A stretch of 64,000 bases of DNA from Dehalococcoidia bacterium (GTDB lineage Bacteria > Chloroflexota > Dehalococcoidia > SM23-28-2 > HRBIN24): assembly GCA_032249735.1 (NCBI GenBank), contig JAVVHA010000011.1, positions 1-64,000 on the forward strand. The letters are read 5' to 3'. Below the pieces are notes generated by a model that worked only from the letters and a program-made list of their open reading frames with translations, was not told the origin of the DNA and did not search any database. Positions within the stretch are counted from its first letter, which is position 1. Each line of letters begins with the position of its first letter. Below, piece by piece: positions 53,008-61,993 of the stretch. The translations under genes were made by a program, and so were the position numbers.

Positions 53008-54359
53008 CGGCCACCGCCACCCGCCAGCCCCAGCTTTTGCGGGCTGCGGTGGAGGCCCTCCTCCAGCCCGACCTGCGCCGGCGCCTCCTGTTCGTCATGG
53101 CCATGCTGGTGGTGTTCCGCTTTCTGGCCAACCTGCCCGTCCCGGGCGCCAACCCGGCGGTGTTCCAGGAGCTGTTCCGTGGCAACGCCATCCTGGGCTT
53201 CCTCAACCTCTTCTCGGGGGGCGCCCTGCAGCACATGAGCGTGGCCTCCATGGGTGTCTACCCCTATGTGACGGCGGCCATCGTCATGCAGCTCCTGGTG
53301 CCTTTGGTGCCCACCCTGCGGGCCCTGGCCCAGGAGGGGGAATACGGGCGGCGCCAGATCGAGATCTATACCCACTGGCTGACGGTACCCATGGCCCTGG
53401 TGCAGGGCTACGGCCAGCTCATCCTCATCCAGAGCCTAGCGCCGGGGGCTATCCAGGTGGGGTTCACGGGCGACAAGGCCCTGCCCACCGTCACCATCCT
53501 CGCCACCATGACCGCTGGCACCATGTTCCTGGTGTGGCTGGGGGAACTCATCACTGAGAAGGGGATCGGCAACGGCATCTCCATCATCATCTTCGCCGGT
53601 ATCGTGGCCGGATTGCCCGAGTACGTGGGGACCCGCTTGTTCGCTGGCCTTGGGGGCACCATCCTGAGCACCCTAGGGCTGGGCCTTTTCATCGTGGGCC
53701 TTGTGTACCTCATTGTGGTGTTCCAGGAGGCCCAGAGGCGCATACCGGTGCAGTACTCGCGCAGCGTGTTCCGGGGCGGGCGCATGTACCGCCAGTCGGG
53801 CCAGACGTATATCCCCTTGCGGGTCAACTCGGTGGGGATGATACCGCTCATCTTCGCCTTCTCCATGGTCCTGCTGCCCGCTTATGGGGGGCAGGTGTTG
53901 GCTCAGAACAACAACCAGGTCATCGCCAAGATGGGCCAATGGCTTCAGGACGTCTTCTCTCCTAGCAACCCCCTGTACTGGCTGCTGGTGTTCTTCAGCG
54001 TGGTCATCTTCACCTTCTTCTACACGCTGGTCATCTTCCAGCAGCAGAACCTGGCCGAGAACCTGCAGCGCCAGGGGGGCTTTATCCCTGGCATCCGGCC
54101 TGGGAAGCCCACCGAGGAGTACATAAACCGGGTGCTCATGCGCATCACATGGGCGGGGGCCCTCTTTTTGGGCTTTGTAGCCGTCTCCCCCTTCATTGCC
54201 GCCCTTCTCTTCGGTGCGGACGTGAGCCTGCGGGGGCGGAGCTTCGCCTTCGGCATCAGCGCCAGCGGGCTCATCATCGTGGTGGGGGTGGCCTTGGACA
54301 TGATGCGCCAGCTGGAGGCCCATGTGCTGATGCGCCGCTACGAAGGGTTCATCCGGTAG
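53004..54359 (+). CDS. secY: Protein translocase subunit SecY
   Basis: A 451-residue, ten-helix channel of the Sec translocon. FRFLANLPVPGANPAVF lies in helix 1, NLFSGGALQHMSVASMGVYP is the plug region, EKGIGNGISIIIFAGI helix 4, and PLRVNSVGMIPLIFAFSMVL helix 7. Standard placement after rplO. Confidence 0.98.
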   Translation: MTATATRQPQLLRAAVEALLQPDLRRRLLFVMAMLVVFRFLANLPVPGANPAVFQELFRGNAILGFLNLFSGGALQHMSVASMGVYPYVTAAIVMQLLVPLVPTLRALAQEGEYGRRQIEIYTHWLTVPMALVQGYGQLILIQSLAPGAIQVGFTGDKALPTVTILATMTAGTMFLVWLGELITEKGIGNGISIIIFAGIVAGLPEYVGTRLFAGLGGTILSTLGLGLFIVGLVYLIVVFQEAQRRIPVQYSRSVFRGGRMYRQSGQTYIPLRVNSVGMIPLIFAFSMVLLPAYGGQVLAQNNNQVIAKMGQWLQDVFSPSNPLYWLLVFFSVVIFTFFYTLVIFQQQNLAENLQRQGGFIPGIRPGKPTEEYINRVLMRITWAGALFLGFVAVSPFIAALLFGADVSLRGRSFAFGISASGLIIVVGVALDMMRQLEAHVLMRRYEGFIR

Positions 54360-54365
54360 GGGGCC

Positions 54366-55022
54366 ATGTACGTAGTGCTTCTGGGCTTGCCGGGGGCGGG
54401 GAAGGGAACGCAGGCTGAGTTCCTCTGCCGTCGCTTGGGTATTGGCCACCTGACCACGGGCGAGATGTTCCGCGACCATATCCGCCGCCGCACCCCTTTG
54501 GGGCAGATGGCCCAGCCCTACGTGGAGGGAGGGCAGCTGGTGCCCGATGAGGTCACCATCGCCATGGTGGTGGAGGAGTTGGAGGGCCCGCGGTGCGGCA
54601 GCGGCTGCCTCTTGGACGGCTTCCCTCGCACCCTGGCCCAGGCGCGGGCCTTGGACGAGGCCCTGGCCCGGCGGGGGAAGGCCATCGACGCCGTCATATA
54701 CCTGAGGGTGCCCGAGGAGGAGGTGGTGCGCCGCCTCTCCGGACGCTGGACGTGCTCCCAGTGTGGCGCCGTCTACCACGAGGTCAATTCGCCACCTGCT
54801 ACCCCTGGGGTCTGTGACGCCTGTGGCGCCCCCCTCTACCAGCGGGAGGACGACCGCCCGGAGGTGGTGCGCCGCCGGCTGGAAGTCAACCGCCGCCAGC
54901 TGGAGGAGCTGCTGGACTACTATCGTCGCCAGGGCAAGCTGCGGGAGGTGGACGGCTTCAAGAGCATCGAGGAGGTGCAGGCGGAGCTTCTAGAGGTGCT
55001 GATGGGGGCTCGGAGGGGATAG
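54366..55022 (+). CDS. adk: Adenylate kinase with zinc-binding lid
   Basis: A 218-residue kinase interconverting ATP, ADP and AMP. P-loop LLGLPGAGKGTQAEFL; AMP site TTGEMFRD and LLDGFPRTLAQA; a zinc lid with CSQCGAVYH and CDACGAPL (four Cys), typical of Gram-positive-like and thermophilic enzymes. Confidence 0.98.
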   Translation: MYVVLLGLPGAGKGTQAEFLCRRLGIGHLTTGEMFRDHIRRRTPLGQMAQPYVEGGQLVPDEVTIAMVVEELEGPRCGSGCLLDGFPRTLAQARALDEALARRGKAIDAVIYLRVPEEEVVRRLSGRWTCSQCGAVYHEVNSPPATPGVCDACGAPLYQREDDRPEVVRRRLEVNRRQLEELLDYYRRQGKLREVDGFKSIEEVQAELLEVLMGARRG

Positions 55023-55030
55023 GGCGGGCC

Positions 55031-55780
55031 ATGCCCATCGTCATCAAGTCCGATGAGGAGATAGCCATCATGCGGAAGGCGGGTCGGTGTGTGGCCCAGG
55101 TGCTCCAGCTTTTAGTGGAGCATGTGCGTCCTGGCGTGCGGGAGAAGGAGTTGGATGAGATCGTACGCCGGGAATTCGCCCGCCGTGGCGTCATCCCCAC
55201 CTTTCTGGGCTACAGGGGCTATCCGGCCACTGTTTGCGTATCCGTTAACGACGAGGTGGTCCACGGCATACCTGGAGACCGCCCCTTCCAGGAAGGGGAC
55301 ATCGTCAGCATAGACCTGGGGTGCACCTACAAAGGTTTTGTGGCCGATGCCGCCGTCACCGTGGGGGTGGGGCGCATAAGCCCTGAGGCGCAACGGCTTA
55401 TCGACGTGACCCGGGAAGCCCTGTGGCGGGGCATCCGGGCAGCCAAGGCAGGGGCGCGGGTGGGGGCCATTGGCCATGCCATCCAGAGCTATGTGGAATC
55501 GCAGGGGTTCTCGGTGGTGCGGGAGTACGTGGGACACGGCGTGGGGAGGGAGATGCACGAGGACCCGCAGGTGCCTAACTATGGCGAACCCCATTGGGGC
55601 CCCGTCCTCCGCAAGGGGATGGTCATCGCCATCGAGCCCATGGTGAATATGGGCCACTGGCGCACCCGCCGCGACCCCGATGGCTGGACGGTGCGCACCG
55701 CCGATGGCAGCCTCTCGGCCCATTTCGAGCACACCATCGCCATCACCGATGGGGAGCCGCTAGTCCTCACCTTGCCATGA
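55031..55780 (+). CDS. map: Methionine aminopeptidase, type I
   Basis: A 249-residue enzyme removing initiator methionine. Metal ligands: DLGCTYKGFVADAAVT (D, D), GHGVGREMHEDPQVPNYG (H), IEPMVNMG (E) and HFEHTIAITD (E). It starts at ATG 55031, 8 nt after adk. Confidence 0.98.
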   Translation: MPIVIKSDEEIAIMRKAGRCVAQVLQLLVEHVRPGVREKELDEIVRREFARRGVIPTFLGYRGYPATVCVSVNDEVVHGIPGDRPFQEGDIVSIDLGCTYKGFVADAAVTVGVGRISPEAQRLIDVTREALWRGIRAAKAGARVGAIGHAIQSYVESQGFSVVREYVGHGVGREMHEDPQVPNYGEPHWGPVLRKGMVIAIEPMVNMGHWRTRRDPDGWTVRTADGSLSAHFEHTIAITDGEPLVLTLP

Positions 55781-55796
55781 GGGGGGCATGGAGGCG

Positions 55797-55802
55797 TATA
55801 AT
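55797..55802 (+). promoter_or_regulatory. Internal promoter -10 before infA
   Basis: TATAAT in an AT-rich island between map and infA. TTGCCA at 55772-55777 is a possible -35 with a long 19-nt spacer. It may boost infA-rpmJ-rpsM-rpsK-rpsD-rpoA expression. Confidence 0.5.
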
Positions 55803-55840
55803 TAATATTTGGCTGTCGCTGGGAGGGGAATAGGCAAGGC

Positions 55841-56077
55841 ATGGCCAAAAAGGAGACTATCGAGGTAGAGGGCATCGTGAAGGAGGCCCTTCCCAATGCC
55901 ATGTTCCGTGTGGAGCTCCCCAATGGGCATATGGTGCTGGCCCACGCCTCGGGCAAGATGCGCATGCACTTCATACGCGTCCTGCCGGGAGACCGGGTGC
56001 TGGTGGAGCTCTCCCCATATGACCTGAGCCGGGGGCGTATCACCTATCGCTTCCGCAGTGGTGAGGAGCAGTCATGA
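55841..56077 (+). CDS. infA: Translation initiation factor IF-1
   Basis: A 78-residue S1-like OB-fold factor that blocks the A site during initiation: [62 protein letters not shown] lies upstream of ATG 55841. Confidence 0.98.
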   Translation: MAKKETIEVEGIVKEALPNAMFRVELPNGHMVLAHASGKMRMHFIRVLPGDRVLVELSPYDLSRGRITYRFRSGEEQS

Positions 56078-56187
56078 AGGTGCGGCCATCGGTGAAACGC
56101 CGCTGCGCCAAGTGCAAGGTGGTACGGCGCAAGGGCGTGGTATACATCGTGTGCGAGAACCCGCGTCATAAGCAGAGGCAGGGATAG
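56074..56187 (+). CDS. rpmJ: Large subunit ribosomal protein L36
   Basis: A 37-residue bL36 of the zinc-binding type: [20 protein letters not shown], then [15 protein letters not shown], with ligands C-x2-C-x12-C-x4-H. The start overlaps the infA stop by 4 nt (ATGA); the stop TAG is at 56185-56187. Fits the conserved infA-rpmJ-rpsM order. Confidence 0.96.
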   Translation: MKVRPSVKRRCAKCKVVRRKGVVYIVCENPRHKQRQG

Positions 56188-56195
56188 GAGGAGTT

Positions 56196-56579
56196 ATGCC
56201 GCGCATCGCAGGCGTTGACGTCCCCAGTGATAAGCGGGTGGACGTAGCCCTAAGCTACATCTACGGCATCGGCCGCAGCCGTGCCCTGGAGATATGCCGG
56301 GGCACGGGGGTGGACCCGGCCAAGAAGATGCGCGATCTATCGGACGAGGAGCTCTCCCGCATCCGCGAGTTCATCGACCGCAACTACAAGGTAGAGGGGG
56401 AGCTGAGGGCGGAGATCCGCCAGAATATACAGCGGCTCATTGAGATCAACTGTTATAGGGGCATCAGGCACCGCCGTGGCCTGCCGGTGCGGGGGCAGAG
56501 GACGCGCACCAACGCCCGCACCCGGAAGGGGCCCCGCAAGACGGTGGCAGGGAAGCGGCGGGCTAAGGTCAGGAAGTAG
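56196..56579 (+). CDS. rpsM: Small subunit ribosomal protein S13
   Basis: A 127-residue uS13 at the head-to-50S bridge. [19 protein letters not shown] opens it; [20 protein letters not shown] lies near the C-terminus. Confidence 0.98.
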   Translation: MPRIAGVDVPSDKRVDVALSYIYGIGRSRALEICRGTGVDPAKKMRDLSDEELSRIREFIDRNYKVEGELRAEIRQNIQRLIEINCYRGIRHRRGLPVRGQRTRTNARTRKGPRKTVAGKRRAKVRK

Positions 56580-56588
56580 GGTGAGGAC

Positions 56589-56978
56589 ATGGCACAGCGC
56601 AAGACGGGCGGTCGCAGGCGCGAGCGCAAGAACGTCCCTGTGGGCCGGGCGTACATACAGTCCACCTTCAACAACACCATCGTCACCCTCACCGATTTGC
56701 AGGGAAACGTCATCGCCTGGGCCAGCGGGGGCACGGTGGGCTTTAAGGGGTCGCGCAAGGGCACGCCCTATGCTGCCAGTCTGGCTGCCGAGGCGGCGGC
56801 CCGCAAGGCCATGGAGCACGGCATGCGCCAGGTGGAGGTGCTGGTCAAGGGGCCGGGGGGCGGGCGGGAGCCCGCCATCCGCGCCCTGCAGGCGGCTGGG
56901 CTCCAGATCACGGCCATCAGGGATGTGACCCCTATCCCCCACAACGGTTGCCGACCGCCCAAGCGGCGTCGCATTTAG
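56589..56978 (+). CDS. rpsK: Small subunit ribosomal protein S11
   Basis: A 129-residue uS11 of the platform. [33 protein letters not shown], and [18 protein letters not shown] at the end. Confidence 0.98.
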   Translation: MAQRKTGGRRRERKNVPVGRAYIQSTFNNTIVTLTDLQGNVIAWASGGTVGFKGSRKGTPYAASLAAEAAARKAMEHGMRQVEVLVKGPGGGREPAIRALQAAGLQITAIRDVTPIPHNGCRPPKRRRI

Positions 56979-56999
56979 GGCAGGGGAGGAGCAAAGAGG

Positions 57000-57629
57000 A
57001 TGGCCAGATACACCGGACCCGTGTGCCGCCTCTGTCGTCGCGTGGGCCAGAAGCTCTACCTGAAAGGGGAGAAATGCTATACAGCCAAGTGCCCCTTCGA
57101 GAAGAGGCCTTACTGGCCGGGCCAGCATGGACCCCAGCGGCGCCAGCGGCTCTCTGACCGCGGCATCCAGTTACGGGAGAAGCAAAAGGCCCGCTACATC
57201 TACGGCATGCTGGAGAGGCAGTTCCGTCGTTTCTTCGCCGAGGCCCGCCGGCAGAAGGGGCCCACGGGAGAGAACCTCATCAAGCTCCTGGAGAGGCGAC
57301 TGGACAACATCGTGTACCGTCTGGGGTGGGCCTCCTCAAGGGCCCAGGCCCGGCAGATGGTGCGCCACGGCCACATCGCCGTCAATGGCCGAAAGTGCGA
57401 CATACCGTCCATGATGCTGCGGCCGGGGGACGTAGTCTCCTGGACGCCTAAGGGCCAGATAACTGCCCTCTTCCAGGAGGCCAAGGAGCTTATGGGCTCC
57501 CGTGCCCTTCCCTCGTGGCTGAGCCTGGACGAGGCCCAGATGGTAGGGCGTGTGGTGGGGGAGCCGCGGCCGGAGGAGATACCCGTCCCCTTCAACACGT
57601 CCTCCATCGTGGAGTACTACTCGCGATAG
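57000..57629 (+). CDS. rpsD: Small subunit ribosomal protein S4
   Basis: A 209-residue uS4, a primary 16S binder. An N-terminal zinc-type cluster (VCRLCRRVGQKLYL, KCYTAKCPF) precedes the S4 domain RRLDNIVYRLGWASSRAQAR. In many bacteria it autoregulates the alpha operon. Confidence 0.98.
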   Translation: MARYTGPVCRLCRRVGQKLYLKGEKCYTAKCPFEKRPYWPGQHGPQRRQRLSDRGIQLREKQKARYIYGMLERQFRRFFAEARRQKGPTGENLIKLLERRLDNIVYRLGWASSRAQARQMVRHGHIAVNGRKCDIPSMMLRPGDVVSWTPKGQITALFQEAKELMGSRALPSWLSLDEAQMVGRVVGEPRPEEIPVPFNTSSIVEYYSR

Positions 57630-57656
57630 TCAGGTGCAAGTGGAGGTGGGTGTGCC

Positions 57657-58856
57657 TTGGCCCAGCAAGAGCTTCTGGAGCTGCCGGAGATCGAGGTAAA
57701 GGAGGACAGGGCGTCCTACGCACGGGTGGAGGTGGCCCCCCTGATGCCTGGCTTTGGCATCACCCTGGGCAATGCCCTGCGCCGCGTCCTCCTAAGCTCC
57801 CTACCCGGGGCGGCTGTCACCAGGGTGCGCATCGAGGGCCTTCTGCACGAGTTCTCCACCATACGCCATGTGAAGGAGGACGCCATCGAGTTCCTCCTCA
57901 ACGTCAAGCAGCTGCGTATCCGGGCTTTGGCTCCTCGCCCTGGCACCATCATCCTAGACGTGGGGGGACGCGAGGGGGAGGTTACCGCTGCCGAGCTCCG
58001 GCTGCCGGAGCACCTGGAGATAGTCAACCCCGAACAGCACCTGCTGACCCTGGACTCGCCCGAGGCGCATGTGTATGCGGAGATGACGGTGGAGATTGGG
58101 CGCGGCTTTCGCCCCGCCAGCCAGCAGAACGGCCTGCCTATCGGCGTCATCGCCGTGGACGCCGTCTTCTCCCCCGTGAGGAAGGTCAGCTATCAGGTGG
58201 AGCCTATGCGTGTGGGGCAGGCCGCCAACTACGACCGCCTCATCCTGGAGGTGTGGACGGATGGCACCATCGAGGCGGTGGAGGCCATAAGGAAGGCGGC
58301 GGACATCCTCATAGATCATTTGCGCATCGTGTCCCGCCTCGGGCGGTTTTCGGCCCCTATGGTCTCTCGTGGCATCGGCGCTGGCCTCCTCCTGACCGAT
58401 GAGCAGCGCAACATGCCCATAAGCGAGCTGCGCCTCTCCATCCGTACCTATAATGCCCTCCGCCGCACAGGCATCGAGACGGTGGGCCAGCTATTGGAGC
58501 GGACGGAGGAGGAGATCCTCTCCTTGCGCAACTTCGGCCCCAAGTCCTACGAGGAGTTGCGCCAGCGGCTGGAGGAGTTGGGCATCTTGCCGGCCAGGGG
58601 GAAGGTCTCCTATGCACCTTCGGAGGGTGCCCCTGAGGTAGCCGAAGAGATGCCATTGGAGACGATGGCTGAGGAGGAGGCCGAGGAAGAGCTCCCGGCG
58701 ACAGCGGCTGAGGAGGCGACAGTGGCCTCCTCGCAAGAGGTGGAGGCCGGGGCGCCAGCGGAGGCAGCGGCCCAGGTCTCCCAGGAAGAGCAGGAGGTGG
58801 ACCCCCGCCTGGCCAAACTGCAGGAGCTGAAGGCCAAACTAGAGCGGGAGGAGTAG
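57657..58856 (+). CDS. rpoA: RNA polymerase alpha subunit with long acidic C-terminal tail
   Basis: A 399-residue alpha subunit. The N-terminal domain has TLGNALRRVLLSSLPGAAV and dimerisation segments; the C-terminal domain (about 240-315) has ISELRLSIRTYNALRRTGI and SLRNFGPKSYEELRQRLEE. An unusual Glu/Ala-rich tail of about 75 residues (EMPLETMAEEEAEEE and following) is appended, ending in a short coiled segment RLAKLQELKAKLE. Start TTG 57657, with GGAGGTGG 8-9 nt upstream. Confidence 0.97.
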   Translation: MAQQELLELPEIEVKEDRASYARVEVAPLMPGFGITLGNALRRVLLSSLPGAAVTRVRIEGLLHEFSTIRHVKEDAIEFLLNVKQLRIRALAPRPGTIILDVGGREGEVTAAELRLPEHLEIVNPEQHLLTLDSPEAHVYAEMTVEIGRGFRPASQQNGLPIGVIAVDAVFSPVRKVSYQVEPMRVGQAANYDRLILEVWTDGTIEAVEAIRKAADILIDHLRIVSRLGRFSAPMVSRGIGAGLLLTDEQRNMPISELRLSIRTYNALRRTGIETVGQLLERTEEEILSLRNFGPKSYEELRQRLEELGILPARGKVSYAPSEGAPEVAEEMPLETMAEEEAEEELPATAAEEATVASSQEVEAGAPAEAAAQVSQEEQEVDPRLAKLQELKAKLEREE

Positions 58857-58859
58857 CTG

Positions 58860-59240
58860 ATGGCCCACCAGATCGATGGCCGCAAGCTGGGGCGGCCCAC
58901 CGACCACCGCCTGGCCCTCTTCCGTAACCAGGTCACCGAGCTATTGCGCCACGAGAAGATCGTGACCACTGAAGCCAAGGCCAAGGAAGTAAGGGGCCTG
59001 GCCGAGAAGATGATCACTCTGGGCAAGCGGGGCGACCTAAACGCCCGTAGGCAGGCCTTAGGCTTCATCTACGACAAGAAGGTGGTGCGCAAGCTCTTCG
59101 GGGAGCTGGCCCAGCGGTATGCTAACCGCACAGGTGGGTATACGCGCATCATCAAGCTAGGTCATCGCCAGGGAGACGGGGCCCGCCTAGTCCAGCTGGA
59201 GCTGGTGGACTCGCCTCATTCCTCCCAGAACGTCACCTGA
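58860..59240 (+). CDS. rplQ: Large subunit ribosomal protein L17
   Basis: A 126-residue bL17: [58 protein letters not shown]. It ends 1 nt before the truA GTG. Confidence 0.98.
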   Translation: MAHQIDGRKLGRPTDHRLALFRNQVTELLRHEKIVTTEAKAKEVRGLAEKMITLGKRGDLNARRQALGFIYDKKVVRKLFGELAQRYANRTGGYTRIIKLGHRQGDGARLVQLELVDSPHSSQNVT

Positions 59241-59241
59241 G

Positions 59242-60030
59242 GTGGACGAACGCCGTATCGCCCTTCTCCTAGAGTATGAAGGAACCGCTTACGCCGGCTC
59301 CCAGCTTCAGGCCAATGCACCCACCGTGCAGGGGGCCTTGGAGGAAGCCATCTTCCGCCTCACGGGAGAGAGGACACGTATAGCCATGGCCGGACGGACC
59401 GACGCCGGGGTGCATGCCAAGGGGCAAGTGGCCTCCTTCCGCACGGGAAAACCGTTGCCCCTGCGGGCCTTCGTAGAGGGGCTCAACCACTACCTGCCCG
59501 AGGATATAGCGGTGGTGGAGGCGGCATATGTACCCCTCTCCTTCGATGTGCGACGTCGGGCCCGCCGGCGGTGGTACAGGTACTCCATCATCCTGCGTCC
59601 TGCTCGCTCCCCCCTGTGGCGACGTTTCGCTTGGCACCTGCCGGGGCCTCTGGACCTGGAGTCCATGGCCCGTGCGGCCCCCGCCGTGGAGGGGGAGCAC
59701 GATTTCGCTGCCTTCACCCACCCAGCCATGGCTGGCAGGACGGTGCGACGCGTCTTCCGCTGTCGCTTATGGTGGCGTGGGGAGAAGGTTTTCCTGGACA
59801 TGGAGGCTAACGCCTTCCTCCCCCAGCAGGTGCGACGGACAGTGGGGGCCCTGGTGGAGGTGGGGAGGGGGCGCCTTTCCCCCCAGGCCTTTGAGGAGAT
59901 GGTGCGCAAAGGGCCACCGGGGGCTGCCTCCTGGGCTGCCCCCCCTCACGGACTGTGCCTCATGCGGATATACTATGACGAGGAGATATTCGGCCATGAA
60001 CCTCAAGCGAGCCAAGACATATCAGCCTAA
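59242..60030 (+). CDS. truA: tRNA pseudouridine(38-40) synthase
   Basis: A 262-residue TruA modifying U38-U40 of tRNAs. Catalytic Asp in [28 protein letters not shown] at the start (F/Y-G-G-x-Q-like); [22 protein letters not shown] 59242 has a weak GAGG site. Its end overlaps rplM by 35 nt. Confidence 0.96.
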   Translation: MDERRIALLLEYEGTAYAGSQLQANAPTVQGALEEAIFRLTGERTRIAMAGRTDAGVHAKGQVASFRTGKPLPLRAFVEGLNHYLPEDIAVVEAAYVPLSFDVRRRARRRWYRYSIILRPARSPLWRRFAWHLPGPLDLESMARAAPAVEGEHDFAAFTHPAMAGRTVRRVFRCRLWWRGEKVFLDMEANAFLPQQVRRTVGALVEVGRGRLSPQAFEEMVRKGPPGAASWAAPPHGLCLMRIYYDEEIFGHEPQASQDISA

Positions 60031-60472
60031 GGAGAGGGAGCTGGTGCCCTACTGGCATGTGGTGGACGCCCAGGGGCAGGTCTTGGGCCGCCTAGCCAGC
60101 CATGTGGCCCGTCTCCTAATGGGCAAGCACAAGCCCATCTATACACCTCACCTGCCGGTGGGGGACTACGTGGTGGTCATCAACGCTGCTAAGGTGCGCG
60201 TCACGGGAAGGAAGCTGACCCAGAAGCTTTATCGGCGGCATTCGGGCTATATGGGGGGGCTGAAGGAGATATCTCTGCGGGATATGCTAGCCCGTCACCC
60301 GGAGCGAGTCATCGAGCTGGCGGTGAAGCGCATGCTCCCCAAGAACCGCCTGGGGCGGAAGCTCCTGCGACGTCTGAAGGTATATGCCGGGCCCCAGCAT
60401 CCGCACGAGGCCCAGGTGAGGTGGAGCCAGAGGCGGCTGGCCACCTCCGCCGGAGGTGAGCAGGGAGGATAG
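59996..60472 (+). CDS. rplM: Large subunit ribosomal protein L13
   Basis: A 158-residue uL13. [51 protein letters not shown] and [21 protein letters not shown] 59996 lies inside the end of truA; GAGGAGAT is upstream. Confidence 0.97.
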   Translation: MNLKRAKTYQPKERELVPYWHVVDAQGQVLGRLASHVARLLMGKHKPIYTPHLPVGDYVVVINAAKVRVTGRKLTQKLYRRHSGYMGGLKEISLRDMLARHPERVIELAVKRMLPKNRLGRKLLRRLKVYAGPQHPHEAQVRWSQRRLATSAGGEQGG

Positions 60473-60475
60473 ACC

Positions 60476-60907
60476 ATGACGGTGGAGACCACTAGCGAGC
60501 TCTTCCGCGGCCCCTATGTGGAAGGGGTAGGGCGGCGGAAGACCGCCACTGCCCGGGTACGCATCTTCGAGGTCATGGGGGGCCAAGGAGGCCACATCAT
60601 CGTCAATGGCCGCCCCTTCACAGAGGTGTTCCCCCGCCTGCTGCACCAGCTGCAGATCCGCCGCCCCCTGGAGCTCACGGGGACCAGCCAGCGCTTTAAC
60701 GTTAGTGTGCAGGTGCGCGGCGGGGGCATATCTGGCTGGGCAGGGGCCATAGCCCACGGCCTAGCACGGGCCCTGGTGCGGTGGAATAGCGAGCTCCGAC
60801 CCATCCTCAAGCAGGCGGGGCTCCTCACTCGCGACCCGCGGGTCAAGGAGCGTCAGAAGTACGGGCTCAAGCGGGCCCGCAAGGCGCCCCAGTACAGCAA
60901 GCGGTAG
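60476..60907 (+). CDS. rpsI: Small subunit ribosomal protein S9
   Basis: A 143-residue uS9 whose C-terminal tail reaches the P-site t[34 protein letters not shown], and a basic end RKAPQYSKR. Last gene of the super-operon. A weak hairpin after it (around 60906-60925) and CCTTTTATT do not make a convincing terminator. Confidence 0.98.
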   Translation: MTVETTSELFRGPYVEGVGRRKTATARVRIFEVMGGQGGHIIVNGRPFTEVFPRLLHQLQIRRPLELTGTSQRFNVSVQVRGGGISGWAGAIAHGLARALVRWNSELRPILKQAGLLTRDPRVKERQKYGLKRARKAPQYSKR

Positions 60908-60947
60908 CCCCAATAGCCTGGGGTGCTGGCTCGCCCCCCTTTTATTG

Positions 60948-61991
60948 CTATTGCGGGTACTGGGCCATCCAGCTCTTGAGGCGGTCGATCTCCGGCACCG
61001 GGGTGGGGTCCACATCATTGAGGAACGACAGGTAGCAGCTGGCCAGGTCGCACAGGACGGTGGCCGAGAGCATCTGGGCGAGGGGCGAGGTTCCAGGCGC
61101 TGTCAACTCTATGGTCTCTACCCCGGCCTCCTCCGCCAGCCGACGGGTGAGGCGGTAGCGCAACTCCACGCGCGGATGGAGCCCTTCTGCCCTTATAAAG
61201 ACCAAAAGGGCTAGTCTGGCCACCGCCTGGGGGATGCGGTAAGCGAGGACGGCGTTGTGGTCGGCCTCCGGCAGCTCCTCGAAGAAGGCCCAAGCCTTGG
61301 CGTTCTCGTTGAGCTGGGTCTTGAAGCGGCGGGCCACAGGGACCAGGTGTTGGGCGGCGTAGGCCGCGGGCAGCCGGCCGTGGAGGCGGCGCGCCAGGTC
61401 GCGGGCGCGGGGGTCGGGGCCGCCGGGGCCTAGGGCCTTGGCCTCCCGCTCCGCCAGGGTCAGCGCCTCTTCCACCTGGGGGCCTAGGTCGTCCAAAAGC
61501 CCCGCCTTTTGGGCTATAGCCAGCAGAGGCATAAGGCTATAGCCCAGGGCGGCGCGGGGCTGGCCCTTATAGGAGATGACGAAGGCGGGGATGCCATGCT
61601 CCTGGGCCAGGGAGAGGAGATGGCCTCCCGAGGTGATGACCACCTTGGGGACTGGAGAGGCCAAGGCCTCCTGAAAGGCGGAGATGGTCTCCTCCGTCTG
61701 GCCGGAATAGCTGGAGGCCACCACCAGCGTCGTCTCGTCCACCCATGGGGGGAGGTGGTAGCCCCGCACAGCCACCACCGGCCGCTGGCAGATGGCCGCC
61801 AGATAATCGGCGGCGATGGCGGAGCCCCCCATACCCAGGACGACCATCCCCTCCAGCCCTTTGTAGGGGAGGTGCAGGGCCAAGGCCTCTTGCCAGGCCC
61901 GCCGGCACTGGGCTGGCAGGTCCAAGATGGCCTGCAGCATGCCCCCAGGGTCGCGGGCGCCCAGGGCCTGAGGGTCGTCCAGCAGGTCCAC
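60948..61991 (-). CDS. Bifunctional phosphoglucose/phosphomannose isomerase
   Basis: A 347-residue SIS-domain isomerase of the TIGR02128 type, interconverting fructose-6-P with glucose-6-P and mannose-6-P. Motifs: MVVLGMGGSAIAADYLAAI, VVASSYSGQTEETISAF, and the catalytic-type Glu/His in EELPEADHNAVLAY. The start is GTG 61991, 2 nt after the stop of the upstream hexomutase gene; the frame is open further upstream but inside that gene. Feeds mannose-6-P to the neighbouring mutase. Confidence 0.9.
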   Translation of the reverse strand: MDLLDDPQALGARDPGGMLQAILDLPAQCRRAWQEALALHLPYKGLEGMVVLGMGGSAIAADYLAAICQRPVVAVRGYHLPPWVDETTLVVASSYSGQTEETISAFQEALASPVPKVVITSGGHLLSLAQEHGIPAFVISYKGQPRAALGYSLMPLLAIAQKAGLLDDLGPQVEEALTLAEREAKALGPGGPDPRARDLARRLHGRLPAAYAAQHLVPVARRFKTQLNENAKAWAFFEELPEADHNAVLAYRIPQAVARLALLVFIRAEGLHPRVELRYRLTRRLAEEAGVETIELTAPGTSPLAQMLSATVLCDLASCYLSFLNDVDPTPVPEIDRLKSWMAQYPQ

Positions 61992-61993
61992 CC

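Noticed and set aside
60906-60950. Intrinsic terminator after rpsI
   Set aside because: The potential hairpin has only about four to six imperfect pairs, and the CCTTTTATT stretch is well separated from it.
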